From NCBI GenBank assembly GCA_040544425.1, contig JBEONO010000004.1:217358-281357 (forward strand): a DNA stretch of 64,000 nucleotides, given 5' to 3'. This DNA comes from Solimicrobium sp040544425. GTDB lineage: Bacteria; Pseudomonadota; Gammaproteobacteria; Burkholderiales; Burkholderiaceae_D. Position numbers and translations under genes: made by a program. The notes beneath the pieces were generated by a model that saw only the letters and a program-made list of their open reading frames with translations, searched no databases and was not told where the DNA came from. Below are positions 7,146 through 16,300 of the stretch, piece after piece. Position 1 is the first letter of the stretch; every line of letters begins with the position of its first letter.

Positions 7146-10100
7146 TCAGAACTTATAGCTGGCACCCAACAGGTAACGTGTGCCGGTCTGGGTAACGAGT
7201 TCCACTTGATTATCCGAACGGCCAACCTGTTTCTGAATCGCGTTGTTCAGGTTGATGGCATCAAAGTTGAAGCTGATGTTTTTGTCGAAGGTATAACCAA
7301 CACTCAGATCAACCTGACCATAGGCCTTGGTGTAAGTCGGGCCATTGCTGCCACCAGGTTGAGTTGTCGAGGCCAGGAACTTGTCGCGCCAGTTGTAAGC
7401 CAGACGTACCGAGAAGCGCTGGTCTTCATAAATACCAACCAGATTGGCAGAATTGGACAGACCGACGATCGCAAACTGGGTTGACAGATCCAGGTTGTTG
7501 TTATCGTATTTCAGAGGCGAATGCACGTAAGTGTAGTTACCCTGAAGGCCAAAACCAGTTTCACCGAACATGTGCTGACCATTGAATTCCAGTCCATTCA
7601 GATTCGCGGTCTTTTCATTGACGTAGGTATTTGTCTTGAACAACAACAGCGGATCAGTTGGCAAGCCAGCAATCGTACCTTGTGCGATACCTGAAGTGTT
7701 GGTACCGGTGTAATGGACACCAGGCTGATTGGCATCGTTGGTCAGGATGTAGTTACGGATACAGTTGGTATCTGCAACGCCACAACCGGCTGCCAATGCT
7801 GCATTGTAGTAAGCGCCGCCGACCGGTGTATGCAGACCATACAGGCTTTGGCTGATCACTTGCTGACCGGCATAGTTATTCAGAACCTTGCGGAAGTAAC
7901 CTGCCGACAGAACGGTTTGTTTGTCAGGGTACCATTCAGCCGAAAAATCCAGATTTTTTGACTTGACTGGTTTCAGAGCCGGGTTACCAACACTGGCTGT
8001 ACCGTTGTAGGTACTTGCCGTGCTGCCCAATGCCAGACTGCCCTGCATTTGATCGTAGCGGGCACGACCGATAGTTTCACCGGCACTGGCGCGCAATTTC
8101 ACGTCAGGACGCGGTTCCCAGTCAGCGTTGATTTCTGGCAGAACGTTGCCGTAGGAAGATTTGGTGTCCACAAATTCCTGGCCGCCCAGAGTGAGTGGCA
8201 ATTCATTCTGCGATACCCAGGTCACGCCAGTGGCCGGTTGTGCCAGCGCAGTTGCAGTGACTGCAGTGTGTTCAAAGCGCACGCCGAAAGTGGTGTGAAC
8301 CGGCGTTGGTGTATCCCAGTCAGTGCCGTATGAAGCATAAGCAGAACTGGTGTTTTCCTTGATCTGACTGTCAGAGGTTGGCGTATCGCTTGGCAGGTAA
8401 CCGCCGCCCGAACTGATGAATCCATTCGCAGCTGCAACTGCCGCTGTTTGCGCGCGCAGGTTGGCGAAATTGGCTACATATAACTGTCCAAAAATGCCAG
8501 GCGTGTTGTAGCCGGGGATGTTGGTGAAATAATTCGGCAAATGGTAAGCGGTGTACAGGCTGGCCGGGAAGCTGCCAGCCGGGAAGGTACAGTTACCCCA
8601 GCAGTTATTGTTTTGAACTTGTGAGAACGTATTGTGATTCTTGTTATCGGCCAGACCAACACCGAAATTCAGATTCGACGATTCGGTTGCTTTCCAACTA
8701 CCGTTAACCTGAACCTGATCAACCGTCGCTTTTTGATAAGCATTCTGGAACCACGAGCCGGCTGGCTGAATTGGATGATTTGCCAAATCAACGGGCATAC
8801 CCAGTACAGGCAAGGTGTGCGTGTAGTCAATCGTTGTAAATGCGCGGCTGAAACTTGCGTTCGCCAGGTCATTGCCACTACCAAATGGACTGTCTTTTCC
8901 GGACTCAGCGCTGGAATGATGCGCATCAAATACCAACTTCAGTTTTGGCGAGTATTTCCAGACTGCGTTAAAACCGATAGATTCGTTTTTAGTCTTGGTC
9001 GCGTAATCTGCGTTAACCGACGCGACGTCCTGTAGGTTAGGCTTTACAAGGCCGTCTACTATTGTCTGGTAATTTTCTGTATAAGTCGTTGGTGAAACGG
9101 CGCTGCCGCTTGGCCAGGTGCTGGTTGATGTTGGCGAAGCGCTGAACCAGGCACTGACTTCATTGTGCAGCGTGTGGATCTTGTGTTCGGCAAAGGTAAA
9201 GTCCAGCGTTGTCAACAGCTCATTGTTTGGCTTGTACTGGAACACTAACTGTTGATTGACACGGGTACTTTGAACGCTGGTCACATCGTAACCAAAGTTT
9301 TGTGGAATCACATAAATTTGATTGCCGGTTGGGCCGTTGGTGGTGGTGCCCAATGCGTGGCCATCAGTGGTGCTGGTTGCATTTGATGCCGGGAACGGTC
9401 CCTGGAAACCGTTTGGTGAGCCAGCCGAATTGAAGCCGGAATCACGTTTTTGGTAACTGGCATTGTATAACACGCCGAACTTGCCATCTTCTGTCGTGTT
9501 GCTGTACAGGCCTGATGCTTCAGGTGTGATTTTCTGGAACTGCAACTGCGCTGGCAGATTGGCGCCAGATTTGTCTTCAACACCCTTGATGCTGATACTT
9601 GAGTGGAATCCAGGATTGTCAAACGGACGTGCCGTGAAAATATTGATGGTCGCGCCAATACCACCGGCGGAATCTTGTGCCCGGCCAGTTTTATAAACCT
9701 GGATCTGAGAAACTGCCTCAGGTGCAATATTGGAGAAGTCAAATGAGCGGCCACCGCGATCGCCCAGATTGGTGGTTGGCATTTGACGGCCATTCAACAG
9801 CACCATATTGAAATCAGGACCGAGACCACGGACAGTTACTGTCTGGCCTTCGCCATTTGAACGATCAATCGATACGCCACTGATACGTTGCAGAGATTCG
9901 GCCAGATTGGTGTCCGGGAATTTACCGATGTCTTCGGCAACTACGCCGTCAACGATACCGTCTGAATCACGTTTCAGATTCAGTGTTGATTGCAAACTGG
10001 CGCGCAGACCGGTCACAACAATCGACTGTACTGCATCTGCATCGGGCGCGGCTGCTGCAGCAGCGTCCTCTGCATAAGCCTGACCGACCAGTGCCGCGCA

Positions 10101-10154
10101 GGCACTGGCGACAGCCAGACTCATTAACTTTTGTTTAGTCATTGGATAACGCAT
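7146..10154 (-). CDS. TonB-dependent receptor, glycan-uptake type
   Basis: Outer-membrane beta-barrel receptor of about 1002 residues. The start is the ATG at 10152-10154, which has GAGG six bases upstream. The Sec signal peptide has the hydrophobic core LMSLAVASACAALVGQ and ends AYA. A TonB box-like QSIVVTG follows, then a plug domain (DTNLAESLQRISGVSIDRS, VRGLGPDFNMVLLNGRQMP) and a long barrel ending in a terminal phenylalanine. It matches the proteobacterial receptor subfamily that sits with halogenase-like, SapC and cupin-like genes. Its promoter shares the XylR-type operator with xylB, so import of xylose-containing oligosaccharides is the best inference. The ligand cannot be read from sequence. 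Confidence 0.9.
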   Translation of the reverse strand: MRYPMTKQKLMSLAVASACAALVGQAYAEDAAAAAAPDADAVQSIVVTGLRASLQSTLNLKRDSDGIVDGVVAEDIGKFPDTNLAESLQRISGVSIDRSNGEGQTVTVRGLGPDFNMVLLNGRQMPTTNLGDRGGRSFDFSNIAPEAVSQIQVYKTGRAQDSAGGIGATINIFTARPFDNPGFHSSISIKGVEDKSGANLPAQLQFQKITPEASGLYSNTTEDGKFGVLYNASYQKRDSGFNSAGSPNGFQGPFPASNATSTTDGHALGTTTNGPTGNQIYVIPQNFGYDVTSVQSTRVNQQLVFQYKPNNELLTTLDFTFAEHKIHTLHNEVSAWFSASPTSTSTWPSGSAVSPTTYTENYQTIVDGLVKPNLQDVASVNADYATKTKNESIGFNAVWKYSPKLKLVFDAHHSSAESGKDSPFGSGNDLANASFSRAFTTIDYTHTLPVLGMPVDLANHPIQPAGSWFQNAYQKATVDQVQVNGSWKATESSNLNFGVGLADNKNHNTFSQVQNNNCWGNCTFPAGSFPASLYTAYHLPNYFTNIPGYNTPGIFGQLYVANFANLRAQTAAVAAANGFISSGGGYLPSDTPTSDSQIKENTSSAYASYGTDWDTPTPVHTTFGVRFEHTAVTATALAQPATGVTWVSQNELPLTLGGQEFVDTKSSYGNVLPEINADWEPRPDVKLRASAGETIGRARYDQMQGSLALGSTASTYNGTASVGNPALKPVKSKNLDFSAEWYPDKQTVLSAGYFRKVLNNYAGQQVISQSLYGLHTPVGGAYYNAALAAGCGVADTNCIRNYILTNDANQPGVHYTGTNTSGIAQGTIAGLPTDPLLLFKTNTYVNEKTANLNGLEFNGQHMFGETGFGLQGNYTYVHSPLKYDNNNLDLSTQFAIVGLSNSANLVGIYEDQRFSVRLAYNWRDKFLASTTQPGGSNGPTYTKAYGQVDLSVGYTFDKNISFNFDAINLNNAIQKQVGRSDNQVELVTQTGTRYLLGASYKF

Positions 10155-10276
10155 TGTCTTCCTCTTTTCTCGTTTGATTTTTGATTTCTGGTCTAAAAAA
10201 TATTGATTAGCCAGAATTTCATTTTGCGACTTCGGCGAATTTTTTTTCATCACTTCCAAATTCAAAGTGATGAGGC

Positions 10277-10318
10277 AGAATAGGTAGATTTCCTGAGTTA
10301 GTCAATTCATCAAACTAA
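10277..10318 (-). promoter_or_regulatory. Receptor-gene promoter with XylR-type operator
   Basis: On the minus strand, -35 TTGACT (10300-10305) and -10 TATTCT (10277-10282) are 17 bp apart. The 21-bp operator-like sequence at 10298-10318 overlaps the -35 box. It differs from the xylB copy (532-552) by one base, and both the promoter hexamers and the spacing are identical. This implies repression by the same protein. Confidence 0.7.
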
Positions 10319-10553
10319 TTAATTTAGACGCTGTTGCGGCTCGGAGACAGCGTAAATATGGTGCGTCGCAATAGAAAAAATGAGGATAAAAAAAACTCGC
10401 TATACAGCTCTGGGAAAAGGGCATGTTGCAGTGCGATTTGGGGTGTTTTTAACATTGCCGAGGGGTAACCTGAAATTGAGCTGACGTGTTATAAATTGGT
10501 GGGTCGAATACAGGTTTGCGGTGTTTAGTTTTTTAGTCGTGAAAGTTGTGTGT

Positions 10554-10685
10554 GTTGGGGTTGCAGTTGTTTTTGACGTTGGGGTTGCAGTTGGGGTTGC
10601 AGTTGCTTTTGACGTTGGGGTTGCAGTTGCTTTTGACGTTGGGGTTGCAGTTGCTTTTGACGTTGGGGTTGCAGTTGCTTTTGAC
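10554..10685 (+). repeat. 24-bp tandem repeat (5.5 units)
   Basis: A tandem array of a 24-bp unit built from four hexamers of the type GTTGNN (ending TTTGAC), five full copies plus one half unit. It forms the outer left edge of the large palindromic element. Bases 10319-10553 between the receptor operator and this array hold no recognisable gene. Confidence 0.9.
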
Positions 10686-11281
10686 TTGCCCCCATGTGCA
10701 GTCGCCGGGGTTTTTGGGTTCAAAATGGATTAGAAAGAAAAACTGTCTGAGCCGCAGGCGAGTTTTTTTCTTTCCCATTTTGAACTCAAAAACCCCGGGG
10801 TTTCGGCTGAACTTGGGTCGCCTTTTTTGGGTTACTTTTTTTGGCGAGACAAAAAAAGTGACTAGCTGTCGGGCTACCCCCGACCTACTGAACTCTAATC
10901 GACTCAGCCAGCAATTCAAGGCCGTATTGCGTCTGGTTTGATCCTGAAACTAACGCTTAAATTATTTTAGTTTGCCGGTCGGGGGTAGCCCGACAGCTAG
11001 TTACCTTTTTTGCTTCGCCAAAAAAGGTAACCCAAAAAAGGCGACCCCAGGTCTCGCCGAAACCCCGGTACTTTGAATCTAAAAATGGGAAAGAAAAAAA
11101 CTCGCCTGCGGCTCAGACAGTTTTTCTTTCTGATCCATTTTTAGACTCAAAGTACCGGCGGCGATACATGGGGCCCAAGGTCAAAAGCAACTGCAACCCC
11201 AACGTCAAAAGCAACCCCAACGTCAAAAGCAACGGCAACGTCAAAAGCAACGGCAACGGCAACGTCAAAAGCAACCCCAAC
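10554..11281. repeat. Large nested palindromic element, copy A
   Basis: About 728 bp without a convincing gene. The left arm (10554-10888) and right arm (10976-11281) are inverted repeats of each other around an approximately 90-bp centre. Matching blocks include TCGGGCTACCCCCGAC (from about 10869) against GTCGGGGGTAGCCCGA (10978-10993), and AAAAAAGGTAACCCAAAAAA with its complement. Each arm holds a hairpin with 10-bp stems GAAAGAAAAA/TTTTTCTTTC (10733-10742 with 10765-10774; 11089-11098 with 11121-11130) around a conserved loop. The outer ends are GTTGNN arrays on the left and NNCAAC arrays on the right (11180-11281). It lies between the end of the xyl operon and the receptor promoter. A second copy is at 24288-25043. 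Confidence 0.85.
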
Positions 11282-11324
11282 ACGAGCACTCAAGTGCCGT
11301 CGCGCGGGCTGCTAATTCACATTA

Positions 11325-13289
11325 TTATTTTTCGCTCAGCGATAACTCAAACGGTGAGGCAGGGAGCCCGGCAGCGTTGAATAAATTTGCACCAGCCGGA
11401 TTATCCGCCCACGCATAACGCACGCTGCGCGGATTGGCGACCTGGGCATTCCATACCAGCAGCGCATCGCCGATAATCCGTGCTTCGGCCCAGTGGAATT
11501 GATGATCTTCACCAGCGATGGCAATCTGCGTGAGTGCCTTCCCTTTGATCAGCAGGGGACTGGCACTGTGTTCAAAGTGCACCAGCAGGCCCGCAGCACG
11601 TTTTGTCAATTTGATTGCCAGCGGACCGGATGCGATCAGATCGTGTTCTCCATACGATATTTTTCTCGCCAGCAGTCCCAGCCGCTCGCCAACATCCTGC
11701 TTGTTGAGCGGATGAATATCATTCCATTCGCCCACATCAATCGCCACTGCCATGCCGGTGTTTTTCACTGCCAGAGCCTCACGCTGCGCCTGCCGGGTTT
11801 GCGCCCACTTGCTCTCGGTCGGCTCCTCATGCGCCTCCATAAAATTGGCCAGCTGCACGTACAGGAAGGGAAAATCGCCCTGCCCAAACTGATGACGCCA
11901 GTCACGGATCATGGCGGGAAAAAGCGTCGCGTATTCCTTGGGACGGCCGGTATTCGATTCGCCCTGATACCAGATCACGCCGCGGATAGCAGTATGCAAA
12001 ACCGGCGCCAGTTTGGCGTTGAATTGCGTCTCGGGCTGGTAGTGCAAGGTGGTGGTTTCCGGCAGCGCGCCGCACTGCATGCCGATCCGGTAGTGCCATG
12101 CGCCTTCCAGACTCAGGCGCTCGATCCCGAGCTGCAAGGCGTAGAGTTTGTCGCGCACAAAACCGGGGCCCGAACTGTAACTGGTGAGGCGGATCGCGAT
12201 GCTGTTACGGCCGGCATGCAGGACATTTGCAGCGAGCGGATAGACGCGCATCGGATACTGATAAGTGGTGCTGCCGACCGCTTGATCATTGATCCACACC
12301 TCGTCGCCGTCCACCATCGCCCCCAGAAAAATTTGCGCGGGTAATTGTGCCGCGGCCTGGCTCAGGGTCACGGTTTTGCGCAGCCAGATGACGCCGTTGC
12401 TAAAGTCGATCTGCTGCGCGTGAAACAGACCGGGTACGGTTAACGTCGGCCAGTTTGTGTCGTCAAAATCGGCCTTGTTCCAGCCTTGCGGCAAACCGGG
12501 ATCGGCACTGTTAGCCTTGGCATACCAGGCTGCGACACGGGCATTTTCATCGCTGATGGTTTGTTGCCGGACTGCCGGATCCGATAATTTTTTGTAACGG
12601 GCCAGGTAGTCGGGATAGTCAAGCAGGGCCTGCTCACTCATCCATGATTCGGCCGGAGAACCACCGGTCGCAATCGAGATGAGGCCGATCGGGATGTGAT
12701 ACTGCTGATACAGACTGCGCGCATAAAAAAAGCCAACGGCAGAAAATCCGGGCAGATTCCCGGGTGTCGCAGTTTTCCACTGTCCGGTCGGGAAATCTTT
12801 TTGCGGGCCATCGAAGGAATAAATAACCGGCACGAAAAATTCGCGCACCAGCGGCAGATCGGTGGTTTGAATCAGATCGGGATAGCGCGACGCAACCAGG
12901 CTGATCGGCAGTTCCATATTCGACTGTCCGGAGGTAATCCAGACGTCGCCGATCTGCACATCATGCAGCGTGATCCGGTTCTTGCCCTGTACGCTGATCT
13001 GATAGGTCTGGCCGGTTTTAACCGGTTTGAATATTAGCTGCCAATGTCCGCTTCTGGCGCGGGTCGTCAGTCGTTGCTGCGCGAACTGCACCGTGACCTG
13101 TTCGCCCTCGTCGGCCCAGCCCCAGATCCGCACCGGCTTGTCGCGTTGCAGGACCACGCCGTCGCCGAGCAGGCGCGGCAGGCTGACATCGGCGTGCGCC
13201 AACTCCATGACCGCAAAGAGAGCCAGCAAACCCGAACGCAACAGCGATAAAGCTTTCAAATTAACGGCGCTTGACGCGTGTTGCCACAT
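11325..13289 (-). CDS. Sialate O-acetylesterase-like carbohydrate esterase
   Basis: A 654-residue secreted esterase of the SASA/SGNH type that removes O-acetyl groups from sugars. The nucleophile motif is ITSGQSNMELP (Ser about 123). A YQGESN motif follows, and a C-terminal NDIHPLNKQDVG supplies the Asp-x-His pair. An insert with a galactose-binding-like beta sandwich lies at about residues 250-390 (FLGAMVDGDEVWINDQAVG). The N-terminus has a hydrophobic core and AHA before the mature part, so it is probably periplasmic. The ATG overlaps the xylH stop by 29 bp; a TTG at 13258-13260 is an alternative start. In this locus deacetylation of xylo-oligosaccharides is more likely than sialate cleavage. 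It is the last gene of the xyl operon. Confidence 0.85.
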   Translation of the reverse strand: MWQHASSAVNLKALSLLRSGLLALFAVMELAHADVSLPRLLGDGVVLQRDKPVRIWGWADEGEQVTVQFAQQRLTTRARSGHWQLIFKPVKTGQTYQISVQGKNRITLHDVQIGDVWITSGQSNMELPISLVASRYPDLIQTTDLPLVREFFVPVIYSFDGPQKDFPTGQWKTATPGNLPGFSAVGFFYARSLYQQYHIPIGLISIATGGSPAESWMSEQALLDYPDYLARYKKLSDPAVRQQTISDENARVAAWYAKANSADPGLPQGWNKADFDDTNWPTLTVPGLFHAQQIDFSNGVIWLRKTVTLSQAAAQLPAQIFLGAMVDGDEVWINDQAVGSTTYQYPMRVYPLAANVLHAGRNSIAIRLTSYSSGPGFVRDKLYALQLGIERLSLEGAWHYRIGMQCGALPETTTLHYQPETQFNAKLAPVLHTAIRGVIWYQGESNTGRPKEYATLFPAMIRDWRHQFGQGDFPFLYVQLANFMEAHEEPTESKWAQTRQAQREALAVKNTGMAVAIDVGEWNDIHPLNKQDVGERLGLLARKISYGEHDLIASGPLAIKLTKRAAGLLVHFEHSASPLLIKGKALTQIAIAGEDHQFHWAEARIIGDALLVWNAQVANPRSVRYAWADNPAGANLFNAAGLPASPFELSLSEK

Positions 13290-14403
13290 CCACCCAGACA
13301 GCCAGCGTCAGGATGCAGCCTTTGATAATCATCTGCCAGTAAGTATCGACGTCCAGCATCGACATACCGTTATCCAGCGACGCCATCACCAGCGCGCCGA
13401 TCAGGGCGCCGTACACCGTACCGGAACCGCCGCGCATTGAGGTGCCGCCGATAAAGCAGGCGGCAATCGCATCGAGCTCACCCGAGGTACCGGCCGAGGG
13501 CGAACCGGCAGCCAGACGCGCCGTGTTGATCAGACCGGCCAGAGCGCACATCATGCCCATGATGCCGAAGATCCACAACTTGACTTTACGCACGTCGATG
13601 CCCGATAAACGGGTCGCTTCCAGATTGCTGCCGACCGCATAAATGTGGCGGCCGAACACCGTTTGGGTAGCGATGTAACTGAACACGCCCAGCAACACCA
13701 GCAGCAGCAACACCGGCAGCGGAATGCCTTCGTAATCATTGAAGATGCGCACAAACGCAAACAGCACAGCGCCGATTACCAGCAGGCGAATTCCATCGCG
13801 CAGCTGGCTTGGTACCGGCAGACCGTGTTTTTTCAGATTGTTGCGCTGTTGCCAGGTCAGGAAAACGGCCAGTGCAAACAGGCCGATACCAAGCAGTACA
13901 CCCAGTTGATTGGACAGATAGCCCTGACCGAGATAGACCAGCTCCGGCGAGACCGGCGCAATCGTCGCGCCGCCTGTCAGGCCGAGCACCATGCCGCGAT
14001 AAATCAGCATCCCGCCCAGGCCAACGATGAAGGAAGGGATGCCGACAAAGGCAGTCAGATAACCATTTAAAAATCCCAGCAGCAGACCGCAGACCAGTAC
14101 CAGCACCAGCACCACCGGCAGCGACAGATGCTGACTGACATCGAGCACCGCGGCAATCCCACCCAACAGCCCCAGGAGCGAGCCGACCGACAGATCGATT
14201 TCTCCGGAAATGATCACGAAGGTCATGCCCGAAGCGACGATGCCGGTGATGGCCATTTGCCGCATCAGGTTCGACAGGTTACGGGCCGAGACAAAGCCGC
14301 CCTCGGTTTGCCAGCTGAAGAACAGCCAGATCAGGGCAATGGCAATGACCAGCGCCAGAATTTTATAGCGTGTGAACAGCAGTTTGAGATTAGTGTGATT
14401 CAT
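13261..14403 (-). CDS. xylH: Xylose ABC transporter permease
   Basis: A 380-residue inner-membrane permease of the ribose/xylose (CUT2) family with about ten or more hydrophobic segments. Family stretches include SGEIDLSVGSLLGLLGG, the start of a segment typical of RbsC/XylH, and AVGSNLEATRLSGIDVRKVK, the coupling-helix region. C-terminal GGTSMRGGSGTVYGALIGAL is also conserved. It lies 74 bp downstream of xylG, and its end overlaps the esterase start. Together with XylF and XylG it would import D-xylose. The family does not distinguish xylose from other pentoses securely, but the gene set does. Confidence 0.93.
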   Translation of the reverse strand: MNHTNLKLLFTRYKILALVIAIALIWLFFSWQTEGGFVSARNLSNLMRQMAITGIVASGMTFVIISGEIDLSVGSLLGLLGGIAAVLDVSQHLSLPVVLVLVLVCGLLLGFLNGYLTAFVGIPSFIVGLGGMLIYRGMVLGLTGGATIAPVSPELVYLGQGYLSNQLGVLLGIGLFALAVFLTWQQRNNLKKHGLPVPSQLRDGIRLLVIGAVLFAFVRIFNDYEGIPLPVLLLLVLLGVFSYIATQTVFGRHIYAVGSNLEATRLSGIDVRKVKLWIFGIMGMMCALAGLINTARLAAGSPSAGTSGELDAIAACFIGGTSMRGGSGTVYGALIGALVMASLDNGMSMLDVDTYWQMIIKGCILTLAVWVDVATRVKRR

Positions 14404-14477
14404 GAGTTTTTCTGGTCGTGAATAAAAAATGATTTGATGGTTCTTGATATCTGCGTGGGCTGGGATTTAATCTCAGC

Positions 14478-15995
14478 CTAGGTAATTGCCGCGGTCAACA
14501 GCATTTCCTGGGTCAGTTCATGGTTGACAAAATTGCCGCGCAATCTGCCTTCGCCCATCACCAGCACCCGGTCCGAAATGCCCAGCACTTCCGGCAATTC
14601 CGAGGACACCATGATGATCGCCATGCCCTGTTTGGCCAGCTCGAACATCAGCTTGTAGATTTCGTATTTGGCACCGACATCGACGCCGCGCGTTGGCTCA
14701 TCCAGAATCAGCACCTGCGGATTGGTCAGCAGCATTTTCGACAGCACCACTTTTTGCTGATTGCCACCCGACAGACTGGTGATCGGCAAAAACGGACTGG
14801 CGGTTTTAATTTTCAGACGGCCGATCTGTTCGGTCACCGTCAGCAGTTCCCGCTCACGATCCACCCGGGTGCGGCTTGCAAAAGTATTGAGGATCGACAG
14901 GGTGATGTTTTGACCGACATCCAGATCAGCAACAATGCCATGCTGCTTGCGATCTTCCGGCACCAGCGCCAGTCCGGCGCGGATTGCTTTGAGCGGGGTG
15001 GAGGTATCGATCTTTTTCCCATGCAGCCAGACTTCGGCCTGATAGCTGCCCGGATAGGCGCCGAACAGGGCCGTGACCAGTTCGGTCCGACCGGCTCCGA
15101 CCAGCCCGGCAATGCCCAGAATCTCGCCCTTGCGCAGCGAGAACGACACGTCATCAACGCGCTTGCGGCTGGGATTGGTGATGTCCTGGCAGCTGATATT
15201 TTTTGCTTCCAGAATCACCTCACCCAGTTCATGGTCCTGCTTGGGATAGAGCTGATTCATTTCGCGGCCGACCATTTGCGCGATGATGCGATTGACATCC
15301 AGTTCCTGCATCGGCGTCGAGGCAATGTGCTTGCCGTCGCGGATCACCACGATGGTGTCGCAGATCGCGGCAACTTCATCGAGCTTGTGTGAAATGTAAA
15401 CGCAGGCCACGCCCTTGGCCTTGAGTGCGCGGATCAGATCCAGCAGCACGGCAATTTCCGATTCGGTGAGCGACGAGGAAGGCTCATCCAGAATCAGCAG
15501 TCTGGCATTTTTGTTGAGTGCCTTGGCAATCTCGATCAACTGCTGATGGCCGCCGCCATAATTCATCACCGGCGCGACTACATTGACGTCGTTCAGTTTC
15601 AGTTCCGCCATCAGTTGTTCGGCGCGGCTGTTCATGGCCGGGTAATTCATGCGTCCGCCCGGCAGCGTCAGTTCATTACCGAGAAACAGATTTTCCGTCA
15701 CCGACAGTTCCGGCACCAGCATCAATTCCTGATGAATGATGACGATGCCCGCTGCTTCCGTATCGCGAATTGAGGTGGCGCGCAAAGGCTGTCCCTGCCA
15801 CAGGATTTCGCCATCCCAGGTGTCATGCGGATAGACTGCCGAAAGAATTTTCATCAGCGTCGATTTGCCCGCGCCGTTCTCGCCGCACAGGCCGATGCAC
15901 TCGCCGGCCTTGATATTCAAATCAATCCCATCGAGCGCACGCACGCCGTTGAACTGCTTGACGATGCCCTTCATTTCCAGCAGGTATTCTGACAT
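14478..15995 (-). CDS. xylG: Xylose ABC transporter ATP-binding protein
   Basis: Two fused ABC domains, about 505 residues, the usual CUT2 sugar ATPase layout. The first domain has Walker A GENGAGKST (about 38-46) and LLILDEPSSSLTE. The second has a degenerate Walker A (GLVGAGRTEL), signature LSGGNQQK and VLILDEPTRGVD. The start YLLEMKGIVKQF aligns with E. coli XylG, so the ATG at 15993-15995 is preferred over a GTG 12 bases upstream (16007). It couples ATP hydrolysis to transport through XylH and lies between xylF and xylH. A dispersed repeat occupies most of the gap to xylF. Confidence 0.93.
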   Translation of the reverse strand: MSEYLLEMKGIVKQFNGVRALDGIDLNIKAGECIGLCGENGAGKSTLMKILSAVYPHDTWDGEILWQGQPLRATSIRDTEAAGIVIIHQELMLVPELSVTENLFLGNELTLPGGRMNYPAMNSRAEQLMAELKLNDVNVVAPVMNYGGGHQQLIEIAKALNKNARLLILDEPSSSLTESEIAVLLDLIRALKAKGVACVYISHKLDEVAAICDTIVVIRDGKHIASTPMQELDVNRIIAQMVGREMNQLYPKQDHELGEVILEAKNISCQDITNPSRKRVDDVSFSLRKGEILGIAGLVGAGRTELVTALFGAYPGSYQAEVWLHGKKIDTSTPLKAIRAGLALVPEDRKQHGIVADLDVGQNITLSILNTFASRTRVDRERELLTVTEQIGRLKIKTASPFLPITSLSGGNQQKVVLSKMLLTNPQVLILDEPTRGVDVGAKYEIYKLMFELAKQGMAIIMVSSELPEVLGISDRVLVMGEGRLRGNFVNHELTQEMLLTAAIT

Positions 15996-16069
15996 ACACT
16001 TACTCACTTATTTCTGAAGTCTCTCAGGAGACGGTATTTATTTGCTCATGTGGATTTAACGACCGACTG

Positions 16070-16264
16070 CAACGCCACTGGGTTCCCGCCTAACCCCGCG
16101 GGAACGACGGGGAGCGAGACGGGGTCGCCGATTAACGTCGTTCCCGCGGCCTCAGGCTGAAAAACCTTTGGACGCTAAGGAAACTTCCCTTGCAAGGGAA
16201 GTTCGTTCCGCAGGCGCACTGCATGCAGTGCGAAACCCCTGCTGCACCGGGAACCCAGCGTCGT
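16070..16264. repeat. GC-rich dispersed palindromic repeat, copy 3, with insert
   Basis: Same family as copy 1. The outer parts (ACTGGGTTCCCGCC at the left, GGGAACCCAGCGTCGT at the right) are separated by an extra stretch at about 16160-16246. That stretch contains two perfect palindromes: 22 bp at 16182-16203 (arm AACTTCCCTTG) and 18 bp at 16215-16232 (arm CGCACTGCA). It lies between xylF and xylG and would form stable hairpins in the operon mRNA. Confidence 0.8.
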
Positions 16265-16300
16265 ACCAACAGCCATCAATTCAGCCGAACATGTGCCAAC

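Noticed and set aside
10554..10685. Possible CRISPR-like array of 24-bp repeats
   Set aside because: The units are directly adjacent with no spacers and no cas genes are nearby.
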